52,835 bases of DNA from Planctomycetota bacterium (lineage in GTDB: Bacteria; Planctomycetota; J058). A program made the translations under genes and the position numbers. Shown piece by piece: positions 7,868-19,366 of the stretch. Each line of letters begins with the position of its first letter. Positions within the stretch are counted from its first letter, which is position 1. Location of the stretch: the NCBI GenBank assembly GCA_019636275.1, contig JAHBXY010000050.1, positions 1 through 52,835 of the forward strand, given 5' to 3'. The notes below the pieces were generated by a model that searched no databases, was not told the DNA's origin, and worked only from the letters and a program-made list of their open reading frames with translations.

Positions 7868-9090
7868 CGCAGCTCCCGGAGCACCTGCTCGAACGCGTCG
7901 GACCGGTCGAGGAGCTCCTCGGCCGCGGCGATGAGGTCGTCTATGACCTCCGCCTTCAGGCCGAAGGTCGTCTCGACCGAGAGCAGGCGCTCGCGCCGCT
8001 CGAGGTCGGGCAGGTCGTCGAGGTCGACCTCGACGACGTGCACCCGGGGGCCGGTGACGGCGTCGGAGCCGGCGCCACCGTTGCGCTGCGCGAGGTCGAC
8101 GAGCAGCTCGCCCTGGTCGTCGGCGCGGCCATCGATCGCGGCGCTGAGCCCCCAGGAGAGGACGTCGATCGCGCCAGGCGCGCGCGCCGACCCGCCCATC
8201 TCGTCGGGCGGCCGGTTGCGCGCGTTGACGACGATGAACACGAGCGTCTCGACGCGCCCGGCCTCGACCCGCTCGCGCAAGACCCCGCGCCGGTAGGCGT
8301 CGAGCACGTAGCCCACCCCGAGGTTGTCGACGAGCCCGCCGTCGACGAGGTGCACGTATCGCACCCCCTCGACGGTGAAGTCCCGGAAGGCCACGGGCGT
8401 GAGGAGCACCGGGAAGGCCGACGAGGCGGCGACCGCGCGGGCGACGGGCACGCGCGACAGCGACGAGCCCAGGCGGTCGAAGCGGTCCTGCGTGAACTCG
8501 AAGCGCTCGCCCAGGGCCAGGTCCGTGGCGTTGAGCACGACGAACGGTCGGCCGCGGCGCTGCAGGTCGGCGTAGGTCTTGCCGCGGAAGATCGTCGCGC
8601 CGTAGAGCTCCGCGGCCAGGTCGCTCCGGTTGAACCAGGGCGAGCAGATGCGGACCAGGTTGTAGGGGCAGAGCGTCCCGCGCCAGAACGTCTCCATGCC
8701 GAGGTCGCGCACGAGGACGCGGTCGCGGAACTCGGCGAGGAAGGCCTCCCGGCCGAACACCCCGTAGTAGGCCGCCGGGAACGCGCCCCCGGAGGCGGCC
8801 GAGATGATGTCCACCTCGTCGAGGAGCGTCCGGGTCCCGCCCGCGATCCGCGTCTCGGCCAGGCGGCGCACGACCCCGTAGGCCAGGGCGCCGGCGCGCA
8901 CGCCGCCGCCCGAGAAGCTCACGCACACGAGCACCGAGTCGGTGTTGGCGACGTCCGCGCGCAGGTTGTCGAACCGGTAGCCCAGGCGGGCCGGGTAGGG
9001 GGGCGGGAGCTCGCGGTTCTCGGGGAACTGCGCGCAGCCGACGAGCGCCAGGGCGGCGAGGGCGAGGGTGCATCCGGTCGTGCGCCGCAC
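7864..9090 (-). CDS. Patatin-like phospholipase lipoprotein
   Basis: This 408-aa predicted lipoprotein has an export signal ending in the lipobox LVGC (Cys19), so the enzyme should be tethered outside the cytoplasmic membrane. The patatin fold is shown by the oxyanion loop SGGGVRAGAL (60-69), the nucleophile elbow AASGG (Ser100) and the DGGLVDN catalytic Asp motif (Asp250). The elbow has Ala where GxSxG usually has the first Gly. Patatins are Ser-Asp dyad lipid acyl hydrolases. The GTG start at 9090 was chosen because it gives a perfect signal peptide; the longer frame upstream is a shadow of the kinase gene. It shares a few bases with the panE stop and is divergent from the kinase-WD40 gene. 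Confidence 0.88.
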   Translation of the reverse strand: MRRTTGCTLALAALALVGCAQFPENRELPPPYPARLGYRFDNLRADVANTDSVLVCVSFSGGGVRAGALAYGVVRRLAETRIAGGTRTLLDEVDIISAASGGAFPAAYYGVFGREAFLAEFRDRVLVRDLGMETFWRGTLCPYNLVRICSPWFNRSDLAAELYGATIFRGKTYADLQRRGRPFVVLNATDLALGERFEFTQDRFDRLGSSLSRVPVARAVAASSAFPVLLTPVAFRDFTVEGVRYVHLVDGGLVDNLGVGYVLDAYRRGVLRERVEAGRVETLVFIVVNARNRPPDEMGGSARAPGAIDVLSWGLSAAIDGRADDQGELLVDLAQRNGGAGSDAVTGPRVHVVEVDLDDLPDLERRERLLSVETTFGLKAEVIDDLIAAAEELLDRSDAFEQVLRELR

Positions 9091-9213
9091 GGGAGCACTC
9101 TCCCACGCGCGGCGGACGCAGGCGAGGGCCCCCACGCAGACGCGACGGGCCTTGCGTCGCCCCCGCGCGAGGGCCGATGCTCCGGACATGAGTCGCGGGC
9201 GAGGGGTCTGAGC

Positions 9214-12216
<3,003 letters not shown>

Positions 12217-12365
12217 GTGTGATCGACGGCTGCGGCCGCGGATGCCGGGCGATGGGGGGCGCGCGCGGGTCGTAGGATCAGGCGATCGATACGACCCGCG
12301 CGCGCTCCCCCCTCGCCTCGGCCTCCACGGCCTCGCCTCACTCGTGGTTCCATTCCACTCGTGGC
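12217..12365 (+). repeat. Dispersed repeat family A, copy 2 (short-loop form)
   Basis: Starts at the very next base after the TAG stop of the kinase-WD40 gene, with the full left terminal repeat GTGTGATCGAC (12217-12227). A long, nearly perfect stem follows: GCGCGCGGGTCGTA ending at 12274 pairs with TACGACCCGCGCGCGC from 12290, extended by flanking G and C runs to about 21 bp with a 15-nt loop. The right terminal repeat is missing; similarity to copy 4 fades near 12365. The element could act as a transcription terminator for the kinase gene. Confidence 0.85.
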
Positions 12366-12483
12366 CTGACCGTGCCGAGAGCGAGCGATTTCATCGAGCA
12401 GGAGGCCCTCGGGCTCCGTGTCCCGAGACAGGCCCTGGCCTGTCCACCTCCGGTCCTGCGGCACGCAACGGCGCCGCCCCCGC

Positions 12484-12512
12484 GCGAGTTACGGGGGGCG
12501 CGGCGCTTGCGA
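12484..12512 (+). promoter_or_regulatory. Shared bipartite upstream motif (copy in front of the papain-fold gene)
   Basis: GCGAGTTACGG at 12484-12494 and CTTGCGA at 12506-12512 recur in the same order before the DUF3352-like gene (34551-34580). The first block ends exactly 49 nt before the start codon in both cases. A GG-N10-GC pattern, the minimal sigma-54 signature, can be drawn in both, but the identity extends beyond that. No enhancer-binding protein gene is visible in the window. Confidence 0.5.
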
Positions 12513-12543
12513 TCCGGCGTCCCCCGGAAGAAGGGGAGCTCCC

Positions 12544-13638
12544 ATGCGCTCCGTCGCGTTCGTCGCCGCCCTCGCGCTGGCGCTCGTCGCCCCGCTGCAC
12601 GCCCAGGACGCCCGGCCGGTCGTCGCGCCCGTGCGCACCGAGTTCGACCCGCGCCTCGACGGCATGCCGTTCGAGAACATGGGCGACTACGCCTCGCCCG
12701 AGGGGAACTGCTTCGGCATGTCGCTCCTGGCGATCGACAACTACCGGCGGCGCCTGCGCGCCCGGGCCAACGGCCAGCCCGACCCGGCGCCCACGCCGAT
12801 CACCACCACGCCGCACGGCAACGTCGAGGCCCAGATCCTGGCGTCGCTCGTCCACGCCGTGGCGACGGTGCAGGACGACGGCGAGAACAACCCGTTCCAG
12901 CAGGCCCCGCCCTCCAACACGGGCCTCATGCGCGAGGCGCTCGAGCGCATGCGGCGCACGGGGGTGCCCGAGGTCCTGGGCATGTACGCCCCCGACGGCT
13001 CGGCGCACGCCGTGGTCGTCTTCGGCTACGAGGACGGGGCCCTGCTCGTCTACGACCCGAACTACCCGGGGGAGACGATCCGCTGGCCGTGGGACCCGGT
13101 CCGCGGGTTCGGGCCGCACCCCAAGCGCCGTGAGGGCGGCCCGCTCTACGGCCCGCTGAAGCAGTACGACGTCGGCCCGATCGACGCGCTGCGCACGTCG
13201 CGCGAGCTCGAGGCGCTCCGCGACGCCTGCGCGCAGGGGCTCGACCGCTGCCTGCGCCGCTTCCACGAGCTGCAGGGCCGCCTGAGCGGCCGCCCGGGCG
13301 CGCGCGTGATCACCGGCCGCGTGGGCGAGGGGCTGCGCCGCCACGAGGACGGGAGCGCCACGCAGCGGCCGCGGCGCGTCTGGGCGGTCGTCGACGGCGT
13401 GCCGGTGGCGTCGGGGCGCGTCCAGCGCGACGGCTCGTTCCGCATCACCCTGCCGCGCACGGCCGAGGGCGGCCGGCGCGTCCAGCTCGTGGCCGTGACC
13501 GACAAGGGCCACCTCGCCGGCGCCAACGACGTCGACGTCCCCGACCCGCCGGCTCCCACGCCCCCCGCCCGTCCGGCCCCCACGGCCTCGCGCACGCGCG
13601 GGCTGGCCGGCGCGGTCGACGACGCGCGGGGGCGGTGA
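12544..13638 (+). CDS. Secreted papain-fold (C1/C39-like) cysteine peptidase-like protein
   Basis: This 364-aa protein has a clean Sec signal peptide ending at about residue 20 (APLHA-QD). The next domain has the ordered elements of a papain-like thiol active site: Cys56 in GNCFGMS, His155 in SAHAVVVFGYEDG and Asp171/Asn173 in VYDPNYPG. This suggests a peptidase, transglutaminase or bacteriocin-leader-peptidase-like fold acting outside the cytoplasm. The region after about residue 265 looks like a small beta domain (VWAVVDGVPVASGRV, VQLVAVTDKGHLAG) followed by a Pro/Ala-rich tail. The ATG at 12544 follows a GGGGAG site. The upstream motif is shared with the gene at 31260-34520. The substrate is unknown. 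Confidence 0.72.
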   Translation: MRSVAFVAALALALVAPLHAQDARPVVAPVRTEFDPRLDGMPFENMGDYASPEGNCFGMSLLAIDNYRRRLRARANGQPDPAPTPITTTPHGNVEAQILASLVHAVATVQDDGENNPFQQAPPSNTGLMREALERMRRTGVPEVLGMYAPDGSAHAVVVFGYEDGALLVYDPNYPGETIRWPWDPVRGFGPHPKRREGGPLYGPLKQYDVGPIDALRTSRELEALRDACAQGLDRCLRRFHELQGRLSGRPGARVITGRVGEGLRRHEDGSATQRPRRVWAVVDGVPVASGRVQRDGSFRITLPRTAEGGRRVQLVAVTDKGHLAGANDVDVPDPPAPTPPARPAPTASRTRGLAGAVDDARGR

Positions 13639-13639
13639 G

Positions 13640-13945
13640 CTACTCCCGCAAGGCGATGACGTCGCGGGCCACGGCCTCGCCGAAGAGGCGCCCGACCCCC
13701 TCGGCCAGCCCCGGGTCGTCGAGGGCCCAGCTCGCCTCCGGCTCCTCCTCGTAGACCTCCATGTGCCCCGACGAGAAGCACCAGCCGCGGCGCACCTCGA
13801 CGCGGCCGCCCTTCACCTCGAGCGCGCGGTGCGGCCGGCCGAGGACGCCGTGCTTCGTCACCTCCGGGATGTCCGTCGGGTCGTAGTCGACGTGCAGCCA
13901 GCGCGGCGGCTGGCCCGGGTCGTCGATGCGGCGCAGGCTGCTCAT
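13640..13945 (-). CDS. Small hypothetical protein
   Basis: This 101-aa soluble protein is of no family I recognise. It is rich in charged and aromatic residues, for example PPRWLHVDYDPTDIPEVTKHG and the segment GWCFSSGHMEVYEEEPEASWALDD, and has no signal or membrane segment. Its stop lies one base from the end of the papain-fold gene and it is divergent from the histidine kinase gene. I chose ATG at 13945 because a TACCCT box sits six nt upstream, which fits a leaderless mRNA. An in-frame GTG at 13960, directly behind GGAGGAG, is the alternative start and would add five residues. Confidence 0.65.
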   Translation of the reverse strand: MSSLRRIDDPGQPPRWLHVDYDPTDIPEVTKHGVLGRPHRALEVKGGRVEVRRGWCFSSGHMEVYEEEPEASWALDDPGLAEGVGRLFGEAVARDVIALRE

Positions 13946-13951
13946 CCCGTC

Positions 13952-13957
13952 AGGGTA
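13952..13957 (-). promoter_or_regulatory. Candidate -10 box TACCCT
   Basis: Minus-strand TACCCT lies 6 nt before the ATG at 13945, the spacing expected of a leaderless gene. It would be inconsistent with the alternative GTG start at 13960. Confidence 0.4.
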
Positions 13958-14038
13958 CACCTCCTCCAAACCTGGCCTGACCCGAGCGGTCGCCCTCTCC
14001 TTCGGGCGGGGCGGGTTAGCATGGGAAGGCGCGGGGGG

Positions 14039-15478
14039 GTGAGCGACCCGGCAACGATGACCGGAGGGTCCGATCACGAGGCGTACCTGGCGTCGCTCGG
14101 GCTCTCCAGCCCGAGGGCGCTGGAGGGCTTCCTCGAGGCGGCGCCCGACGCGATCGTCGTCGTCGACCACGCCGGGCGCATCGTCATCGTCAACCAGCTC
14201 ACGGAGCGCCTGTTCGGCTACGCGCGGGCGGAGCTGGTGGGGCAGCCGGTGGAGCTCCTCGTCCCCGACCGCTACCGCGCGCGCCACGTCGCCGACCGCG
14301 ACCGTTACTTCGCCGACCCGCGCACCCGGCCCATGGGGGCGGGCCGCGAGCTGACCGGGCGGCGCCGGGACGGGAGCGAGTTCGCGGTCGAGATCAGCCT
14401 CAGCCCGCTGCGCACCGACACGGGCACGCTGGTGATCAGCATCATCCGCGACACGACCGAGCGCCGGCAGGCGGAGGCGCGGTTCCGCGGCCTGCTCGAG
14501 AGCGCCCCCGACGGCATGGTCGTCGTCGACCGGACCGGGCGGATCGTGATCGTCAACGGCCAGATCGAGCGGATCTTCGGCTACGCGCGCGAGGAGCTGA
14601 TCGGGCAGCCGATCGAGGTCCTCGTGCCCGACCGCTTCAAGCCGCTCCACGTGGCGCACCGCGACGGCTACTTCGCCGCCCCCAAGACGCGCCCCATGGG
14701 CGCCGGCGCCCCGTCGCTCACGGGGCGCAAGCGCGACGGGACCGAGTTCCCGGTGGAGATCAGCCTCTCGCCCATGCACACGCGCGAGGGGCTCCTGGTC
14801 ACGGCGGCGATCCGCGACATCACCGACCGCAAGGAGGTCGAGACCCGCCTGCGCTCGTCGCTGCAGGAGAAGGAGGTCCTGCTGAAGGAGATCCACCACC
14901 GGGTCAAGAACAACCTGCAGATCGTCTCCAGCATGCTCAGCCTGCAGCTCGACCAGCTCTCGGACCCCAAGGCGCTCGAGCTGTTCAAGGAGAGCCAGAC
15001 GCGGGTGCGCTCGATCGCCCTGTTCCACGAGACCCTCTACCAGTCGCGCGACCTCGCGCGCGTCGACGTGGCCGAGTACCTGCGCGGGCTGGCCACGGGC
15101 CTGTTCGCCACCTACGGGGTCGACCCCGGGCGGATCGCCCTGGCCGTCGACGCCGAGGACGTGCCCCTGGGCGTCGACGCGGCGATCTCCTGCGGGCTGA
15201 TCGTCAACGAGCTGCTCTCGAACGCCCTCAAGCACGCCTTCCCCGCCGGCGCCGCCGGGCAGGTGCAGGTCCGCCTGCGCCGCGACGGCGACGAGGTGGC
15301 GCTCGAGGTGGCCGACGACGGCGTCGGCGTGCCTCCGGCGCTCGACTTCCGCGCGGCGAGCACGCTGGGCCTCAAGCTCGTGTGCATCCTCACCGAGCAG
15401 GTGCACGGCCGGATCGAGCTCGAGCGCGGCCGCGGCAGCCGCTTCGTGCTCCGCTTCCCGGCGGGGGAGGCGGCGTGA
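14039..15478 (+). CDS. PAS-PAS-HisKA_2 sensor histidine kinase
   Basis: This 479-aa soluble kinase has two PAS domains (about 28-145 and 150-268) followed by a HisKA_2 dimerisation helix with the EIHHRVKNNLQ motif (phospho-acceptor His about 287) and a HATPase domain (NELLSNALKHAF, DDGVGVP, TLGLKLV). The PAS domains are strikingly alike in sequence, including the GxxRDGxEFxVEISLSP ending, so they arose by recent internal duplication. It begins a three-gene block whose members overlap by 4 bp (GTGA), so it is probably translated together with the next two. GTG at 14039 has GGAAGG upstream and a TAGCAT box at 14017; ATG at 14057 and ATG at 14021 are alternatives. The signal is unknown. Confidence 0.88.
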   Translation: MSDPATMTGGSDHEAYLASLGLSSPRALEGFLEAAPDAIVVVDHAGRIVIVNQLTERLFGYARAELVGQPVELLVPDRYRARHVADRDRYFADPRTRPMGAGRELTGRRRDGSEFAVEISLSPLRTDTGTLVISIIRDTTERRQAEARFRGLLESAPDGMVVVDRTGRIVIVNGQIERIFGYAREELIGQPIEVLVPDRFKPLHVAHRDGYFAAPKTRPMGAGAPSLTGRKRDGTEFPVEISLSPMHTREGLLVTAAIRDITDRKEVETRLRSSLQEKEVLLKEIHHRVKNNLQIVSSMLSLQLDQLSDPKALELFKESQTRVRSIALFHETLYQSRDLARVDVAEYLRGLATGLFATYGVDPGRIALAVDAEDVPLGVDAAISCGLIVNELLSNALKHAFPAGAAGQVQVRLRRDGDEVALEVADDGVGVPPALDFRAASTLGLKLVCILTEQVHGRIELERGRGSRFVLRFPAGEAA

Positions 15479-17475
15479 GCGCGCCGCGGCGGGTGTTCAT
15501 CGTCGAGGACCAGCGGCTGATCGCGGCGGACCTGGCCAACACCCTGCGCCGGCTCGGCTACGACGTCGTCGGGAGCGCGGCGTCGGGCGAGGAGGCGGTC
15601 GAGGCCGCCCCCGGTGCCCGGCCGGAGCTCGTGCTCATGGACATCCGCCTGCAGGGGCCCATGGACGGGATCGCGGCCGCGGGCGAGCTCCTCCGCCGCA
15701 TCGACGTCCCGGTCGTCTACCTCACCGCCTACGCCGACGAGGAGACGATCCGCCGCGCCAAGCTCACCGGGCCGTTCGGCTACGTGGTCAAGCCGTTCAA
15801 CGAGCGCGAGCTGCGGGCGGGGATCGAGGTCGCCCTCTACAAGCACGACACCGAGCGGCTGCTCGCCGAGGAGCGGGCGCGGCGCGAGGCCGCCGAGGAG
15901 TTCCAGCTCCTCGTCCACAGCGCTCAGGGCCACTCGATCATCCGCCTGGAGCCGGGGGGGCGCGTGGCCTCCTGGAACGTCGGCGCCGAGCGGCTCACGG
16001 GCTACCGGGCCGAGGAGGCCCTGGGCCGGCACGTCGAGGTGTTCTACGCCCCCGAGGACGTCGTCGCCGGCGCGCCGCGGCGCGACCTCGAGCGCGCGGC
16101 GCGCGAGGGGCGGGCGGAGCGCGAGGGCTGGCGAGTGCGCCGCGACGGCGCGCGGGTCTGGACGAGCGCGGCGCTCACGGCCCTGCGCGACCCCGACGGC
16201 CGGCTGCGCGGCTTCGCGGAGGTCACGCGCGACCTGACCGAGCGCCGCCGCCGCGAGGAGCACCGGCAGCTCCTGGACCAGGTCACGCTCGCGCTCACCC
16301 GCTCCCTCGACGACGACGACGCCCTCCGGCGCGCGGCCGACCTCCTCGTGCCCGCCCTGGCCGGCTGCTGCCTCGTGCACCTCGTCGACGCGGAGGGGCG
16401 GCTCGCGCGGACGATCGCCGCGCACCCCGACCCGGCCCTCGCGGCCGCCCTCGCAACGACCACTGCTCACGGCTGGGACGCCGACGCGCGCGGCCCCGCC
16501 CGCGCCGTCCGGACCCGGCGGCCCGAGCGCCATCCCGAGGCCGGGGCGGCGCCGGACGCGGTCGGCGCCGGGCACGCCGCCCTCCTGCGCGCGCTCGAGG
16601 CCACGGCCTATGTCGCCGCGCCGATCGCCACGCCCGACCGCGCGTACGGCGCGCTCACGCTCGTGCGGGTCGGCCCGGCGACGGCCTACGACGACGAGGA
16701 GCTGGCCCTGGTCGAGGAGCTCGCCCGGCGGGCGGCGCTGGCGCTCGACAACGCGCGCCTCTACCGCGAGGCGCGCGAGGCGATCCGCGCCCGCGACGAG
16801 TTCCTGCAGGTCGCGTCGCACGAGCTCAAGACCCCGCTCACGCCGCTCCTCCTGCAGCTCGACACCCTGGCCGTCGCCTTGCGGCGGGGCGACGGCCAGG
16901 ACGAGCGCCTGGCGGCCAAGGTCGACGTCGCCGCCCGCCAGACGCTCCGCCTGGACCGCCTCGTCGACAGCCTCCTCGACGTGGCGCGCATCACCGGCGG
17001 CCGCCTCGAGCTGCAGCCCGAGGAGGCCGACCTCGTGACCGTCGTCCGGGAGGTCGTCGAGCGCTTCCAGGCCGAGGCGCGGCGCGCCGGCTGCGAGCTC
17101 GCCCTGCGCGCCCGGGCCCCCGTCCGGGGCCGCTGGGACCGGCTCCGCCTGGAGCAGGTGGCCTCGAACCTGCTCTCCAACGCGATCAAGTACGGCCAGG
17201 GGCGGCCGGTCGAGGTGGCGGTGGACGAGGCGGGGGGCGTCGCGCGCCTGACGGTGGCCGACGGCGGGATCGGGATCGACGAGGAGGGCCAGCGGCGGAT
17301 CTTCAGCCGCTTCGAGCGGGCGGCGTCGGCGCGGCACTACGGCGGCCTGGGCCTCGGGCTGTTCATCACGCGCTGCATCGTCGAGGCGCACGCCGGGACC
17401 ATCGCCGTCTCCAGCCGCCCCGGCGAGGGGGCGACGTTCACCGTCCAGCTCCCGACGGAGGGCGGCGCCGCGTGA
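15475..17475 (+). CDS. Hybrid REC-PAS-GAF-HisKA-HATPase histidine kinase
   Basis: This 666-aa soluble protein starts with a receiver domain (about 1-125, phospho-acceptor Asp56 in LVLMDIRL), then PAS (about 140-258), GAF (about 268-425), HisKA with SHELKTPL (His449) and HATPase (NLLSNAIKYG, GLGLGLFI). The receiver at the N-terminus suggests it accepts phosphate or a conformational signal from the HisKA_2 kinase encoded just upstream. The GTG start overlaps the upstream TGA, and its own stop overlaps the next GTG, so all three genes should be translationally coupled. The receiver type, followed by PAS, resembles RpfG/PatA-like signalling relays, but the output is unknown. Confidence 0.9.
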   Translation: MSAPRRVFIVEDQRLIAADLANTLRRLGYDVVGSAASGEEAVEAAPGARPELVLMDIRLQGPMDGIAAAGELLRRIDVPVVYLTAYADEETIRRAKLTGPFGYVVKPFNERELRAGIEVALYKHDTERLLAEERARREAAEEFQLLVHSAQGHSIIRLEPGGRVASWNVGAERLTGYRAEEALGRHVEVFYAPEDVVAGAPRRDLERAAREGRAEREGWRVRRDGARVWTSAALTALRDPDGRLRGFAEVTRDLTERRRREEHRQLLDQVTLALTRSLDDDDALRRAADLLVPALAGCCLVHLVDAEGRLARTIAAHPDPALAAALATTTAHGWDADARGPARAVRTRRPERHPEAGAAPDAVGAGHAALLRALEATAYVAAPIATPDRAYGALTLVRVGPATAYDDEELALVEELARRAALALDNARLYREAREAIRARDEFLQVASHELKTPLTPLLLQLDTLAVALRRGDGQDERLAAKVDVAARQTLRLDRLVDSLLDVARITGGRLELQPEEADLVTVVREVVERFQAEARRAGCELALRARAPVRGRWDRLRLEQVASNLLSNAIKYGQGRPVEVAVDEAGGVARLTVADGGIGIDEEGQRRIFSRFERAASARHYGGLGLGLFITRCIVEAHAGTIAVSSRPGEGATFTVQLPTEGGAA

Positions 17476-17855
17476 GCCCGCCTGCCCCCACGCCCACGGT
17501 GCTCGTCGTCGACGACGACGCCGACGTGCGCGCCAGCGTGGCCGAGGCGCTGTCGGACTCGGGCTTCCGGCCGCTCCAGGCCGAGAACGGCCGGGAGGCG
17601 CTCCGGCGGCTCCAGGAGGGCGCCCGCCCGGACGCGATCCTGCTCGACCTCATGATGCCGATCATGGACGGCTGGGCGCTGCGCGAGGCGCTGCTCGCCG
17701 CGCCGGCGCTGGCCACGATCCCGGTCGTGGTCTTCACCGCGCACGGGATCACGCCCGAGCAGGCGGCGCCGCTGCGAGCCCAGGCGGTGCTGCGCAAGCC
17801 CGTCGGGCTGCAGGCGCTCCTCGATGCGCTGGCGCGGGTGCTCGGGGGCGGCTGA
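17472..17855 (+). CDS. Single-domain response regulator
   Basis: This 127-aa stand-alone receiver domain has the acidic pocket VDDDADVR, phospho-acceptor Asp59 in ILLDLMMP, the switch Thr in VVFTAHG and Lys in LRKPVG. There is no output domain, so it probably passes phosphate or binds another protein. It is the last gene of the overlapping kinase block and shares a GTGA junction with the hybrid kinase. It is convergent with the Tim44-like gene, with a 17-nt gap. Confidence 0.9.
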   Translation: MSPPAPTPTVLVVDDDADVRASVAEALSDSGFRPLQAENGREALRRLQEGARPDAILLDLMMPIMDGWALREALLAAPALATIPVVVFTAHGITPEQAAPLRAQAVLRKPVGLQALLDALARVLGGG

Positions 17856-17872
17856 GCCCGGCGGGCCTCACC

Positions 17873-19366
17873 TCACCCCCGGTAGCACTCGTCCTGCTCG
17901 ATCGCCGCGAGCACCCAGGTGAACTCGCCGCTGGTGACGGTCGAGCCGCAGTAGGCGCACGTGCCCGCCTGGTTGATCGACAGCGGACCGCCGCAGTTGG
18001 GGCAGCCCTGGCCGTCCCAGCCGGTCGGGTCCTTGGCCTTCGCGGCCTGGCCGGCGCGGCGCACGAAGGTCCAGTACTCGGAGAAGCGGCGGCGCCGCGA
18101 GCGCGAGCCGGCGACCACCTGCCCCCGGCCGTCGACCGTGTAGTCGAGGCCGTCGGCGTGGACGCGCACCGTGACCGCGTCGTACCAGCGGTCGGTCTCC
18201 ACGCGCACGGGCCGCACCGCGCGGACCTGCACGGCCTCGTGGCGGTTCTGGAGCCCGCGCGCCCGGTAGGCCTCGAGCATGAAGCGATGGCCCTGGTACA
18301 GGTGGTCGGTCTCGTAGGGGCGCGCCTGCTCCCAGGAGCCCGCGGTCCAGGCCGCCTGCAGGGCGAGGAACACGCGCCGGGCGTAGGCCTCGAAGGCCGG
18401 CCAGGCGAAGGCCGGGTCGCGCGCGCGGAGCTCGGCCTCGCGCGCCGCGAAGCGTGGGTCGACGACGTCCGGCAGCTCGGTCCCCTCCTCCTCGCCGCCC
18501 CGGAGCCGCAGGTTGAACTGGTGCCTCGGCTTCAGGACCAGGACCTCGACCGCCTGCACGGCCCAGGCGTCCGCGCCCGGGGTGACGACGCGGTCGCAGT
18601 AGGTGCACTTGCCGTCGGCCGCCGCGTCGACGGGCGCCCCACAGCTCGGGCAGCCGAGCGCCCGGGCCGCCTCCGGGGTGGGGCTCTTCGCGCGGGCCGC
18701 CCGCTGCAGGCGCCACACCTCGACGCCGAAGAGGTCCTCGCGCCTGGCCCTGGTCGCGTGCGTGCAGTTGTAGGTGAAGCGCACGGTGAGCTGCGCGGCG
18801 CCGTCCGGCGCCACGCGCAGCGCCGTGAAGTCGATCGCGCCCAGGATCACGTGCTCGACGGTGAGCCCGAGCCGCTCGTTGCGCTCGCGCTCGCCGCCGA
18901 GGCGCGCCCAGGCGGCGTCGGCCAGGTAGGGGCGCAGCGTCGCCGCGTCGCCGGTCCCGCGCAGGTGCTGGTAGCGGCCGAACAGGTGCGTGAGGAAGTC
19001 CTGCAGGATCACGCGCGAGAAGCCCTCGTCGCGCGCGCGCAGCTCGTCCCAGGGCAGGCGCGGGCCGGCGCCGCGCGGCTCGAGGTGGCGCCGCGAGGTG
19101 AGCTTCTGCGTCTGCTCGTCCTTGAAGCGGTAGATGAGGTAGCCCACGAACAGCGCCAGGAGCGGCAGGCCGATCGTCGGGTGGTAGAAGCACAGCTCGA
19201 TCAGCAGGCGGAAGATGACGTAGAAGACCTCGCCGTCGCCCCCGCCGCCGCCGCCGCTGCTCCCGCCGCCGCCGCCGAACCCCTCGCCGCCGCCGACGCG
19301 GGCGAGCGCCTCGTCGGGCGCGAGGAGGACCAGGACGAGGGCCAGGGCCGCGAGCCAGCGCGTCAC
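17873..19366 (-). CDS. Tim44-like domain membrane protein with two zinc ribbons
   Basis: This 497-aa protein has an N-terminal hydrophobic signal/anchor (1-22), a long Gly/Ser-rich segment (about 25-45), a transmembrane helix in LPLLALFVGYLIY and then a soluble Tim44-like domain (about 90-240, with the FTYNCTHATRARREDLFG segment). Two zinc-ribbon cassettes are visible: CPSC...CTYC near residues 245-265 and CPNC...CAYC near residues 460-480, with a second Tim44-like stretch between them. The layout matches the bacterial Tim44-like/TPM proteins of unknown role, presumed to act at the inner membrane. GTG at 19366 overlaps the stop of the upstream TPM gene, so the two are an operon. Confidence 0.8.
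   Translation of the reverse strand: MTRWLAALALVLVLLAPDEALARVGGGEGFGGGGGSSGGGGGGDGEVFYVIFRLLIELCFYHPTIGLPLLALFVGYLIYRFKDEQTQKLTSRRHLEPRGAGPRLPWDELRARDEGFSRVILQDFLTHLFGRYQHLRGTGDAATLRPYLADAAWARLGGERERNERLGLTVEHVILGAIDFTALRVAPDGAAQLTVRFTYNCTHATRARREDLFGVEVWRLQRAARAKSPTPEAARALGCPSCGAPVDAAADGKCTYCDRVVTPGADAWAVQAVEVLVLKPRHQFNLRLRGGEEEGTELPDVVDPRFAAREAELRARDPAFAWPAFEAYARRVFLALQAAWTAGSWEQARPYETDHLYQGHRFMLEAYRARGLQNRHEAVQVRAVRPVRVETDRWYDAVTVRVHADGLDYTVDGRGQVVAGSRSRRRRFSEYWTFVRRAGQAAKAKDPTGWDGQGCPNCGGPLSINQAGTCAYCGSTVTSGEFTWVLAAIEQDECYRG

Noticed and set aside
8038..9213. Extension of the kinase-WD40 gene upstream to 8038
   Set aside because: The extra ~390 residues are the antisense shadow of the patatin gene and have low-complexity composition; GTG at 9214 has a ribosome site and gives a normal kinase start.
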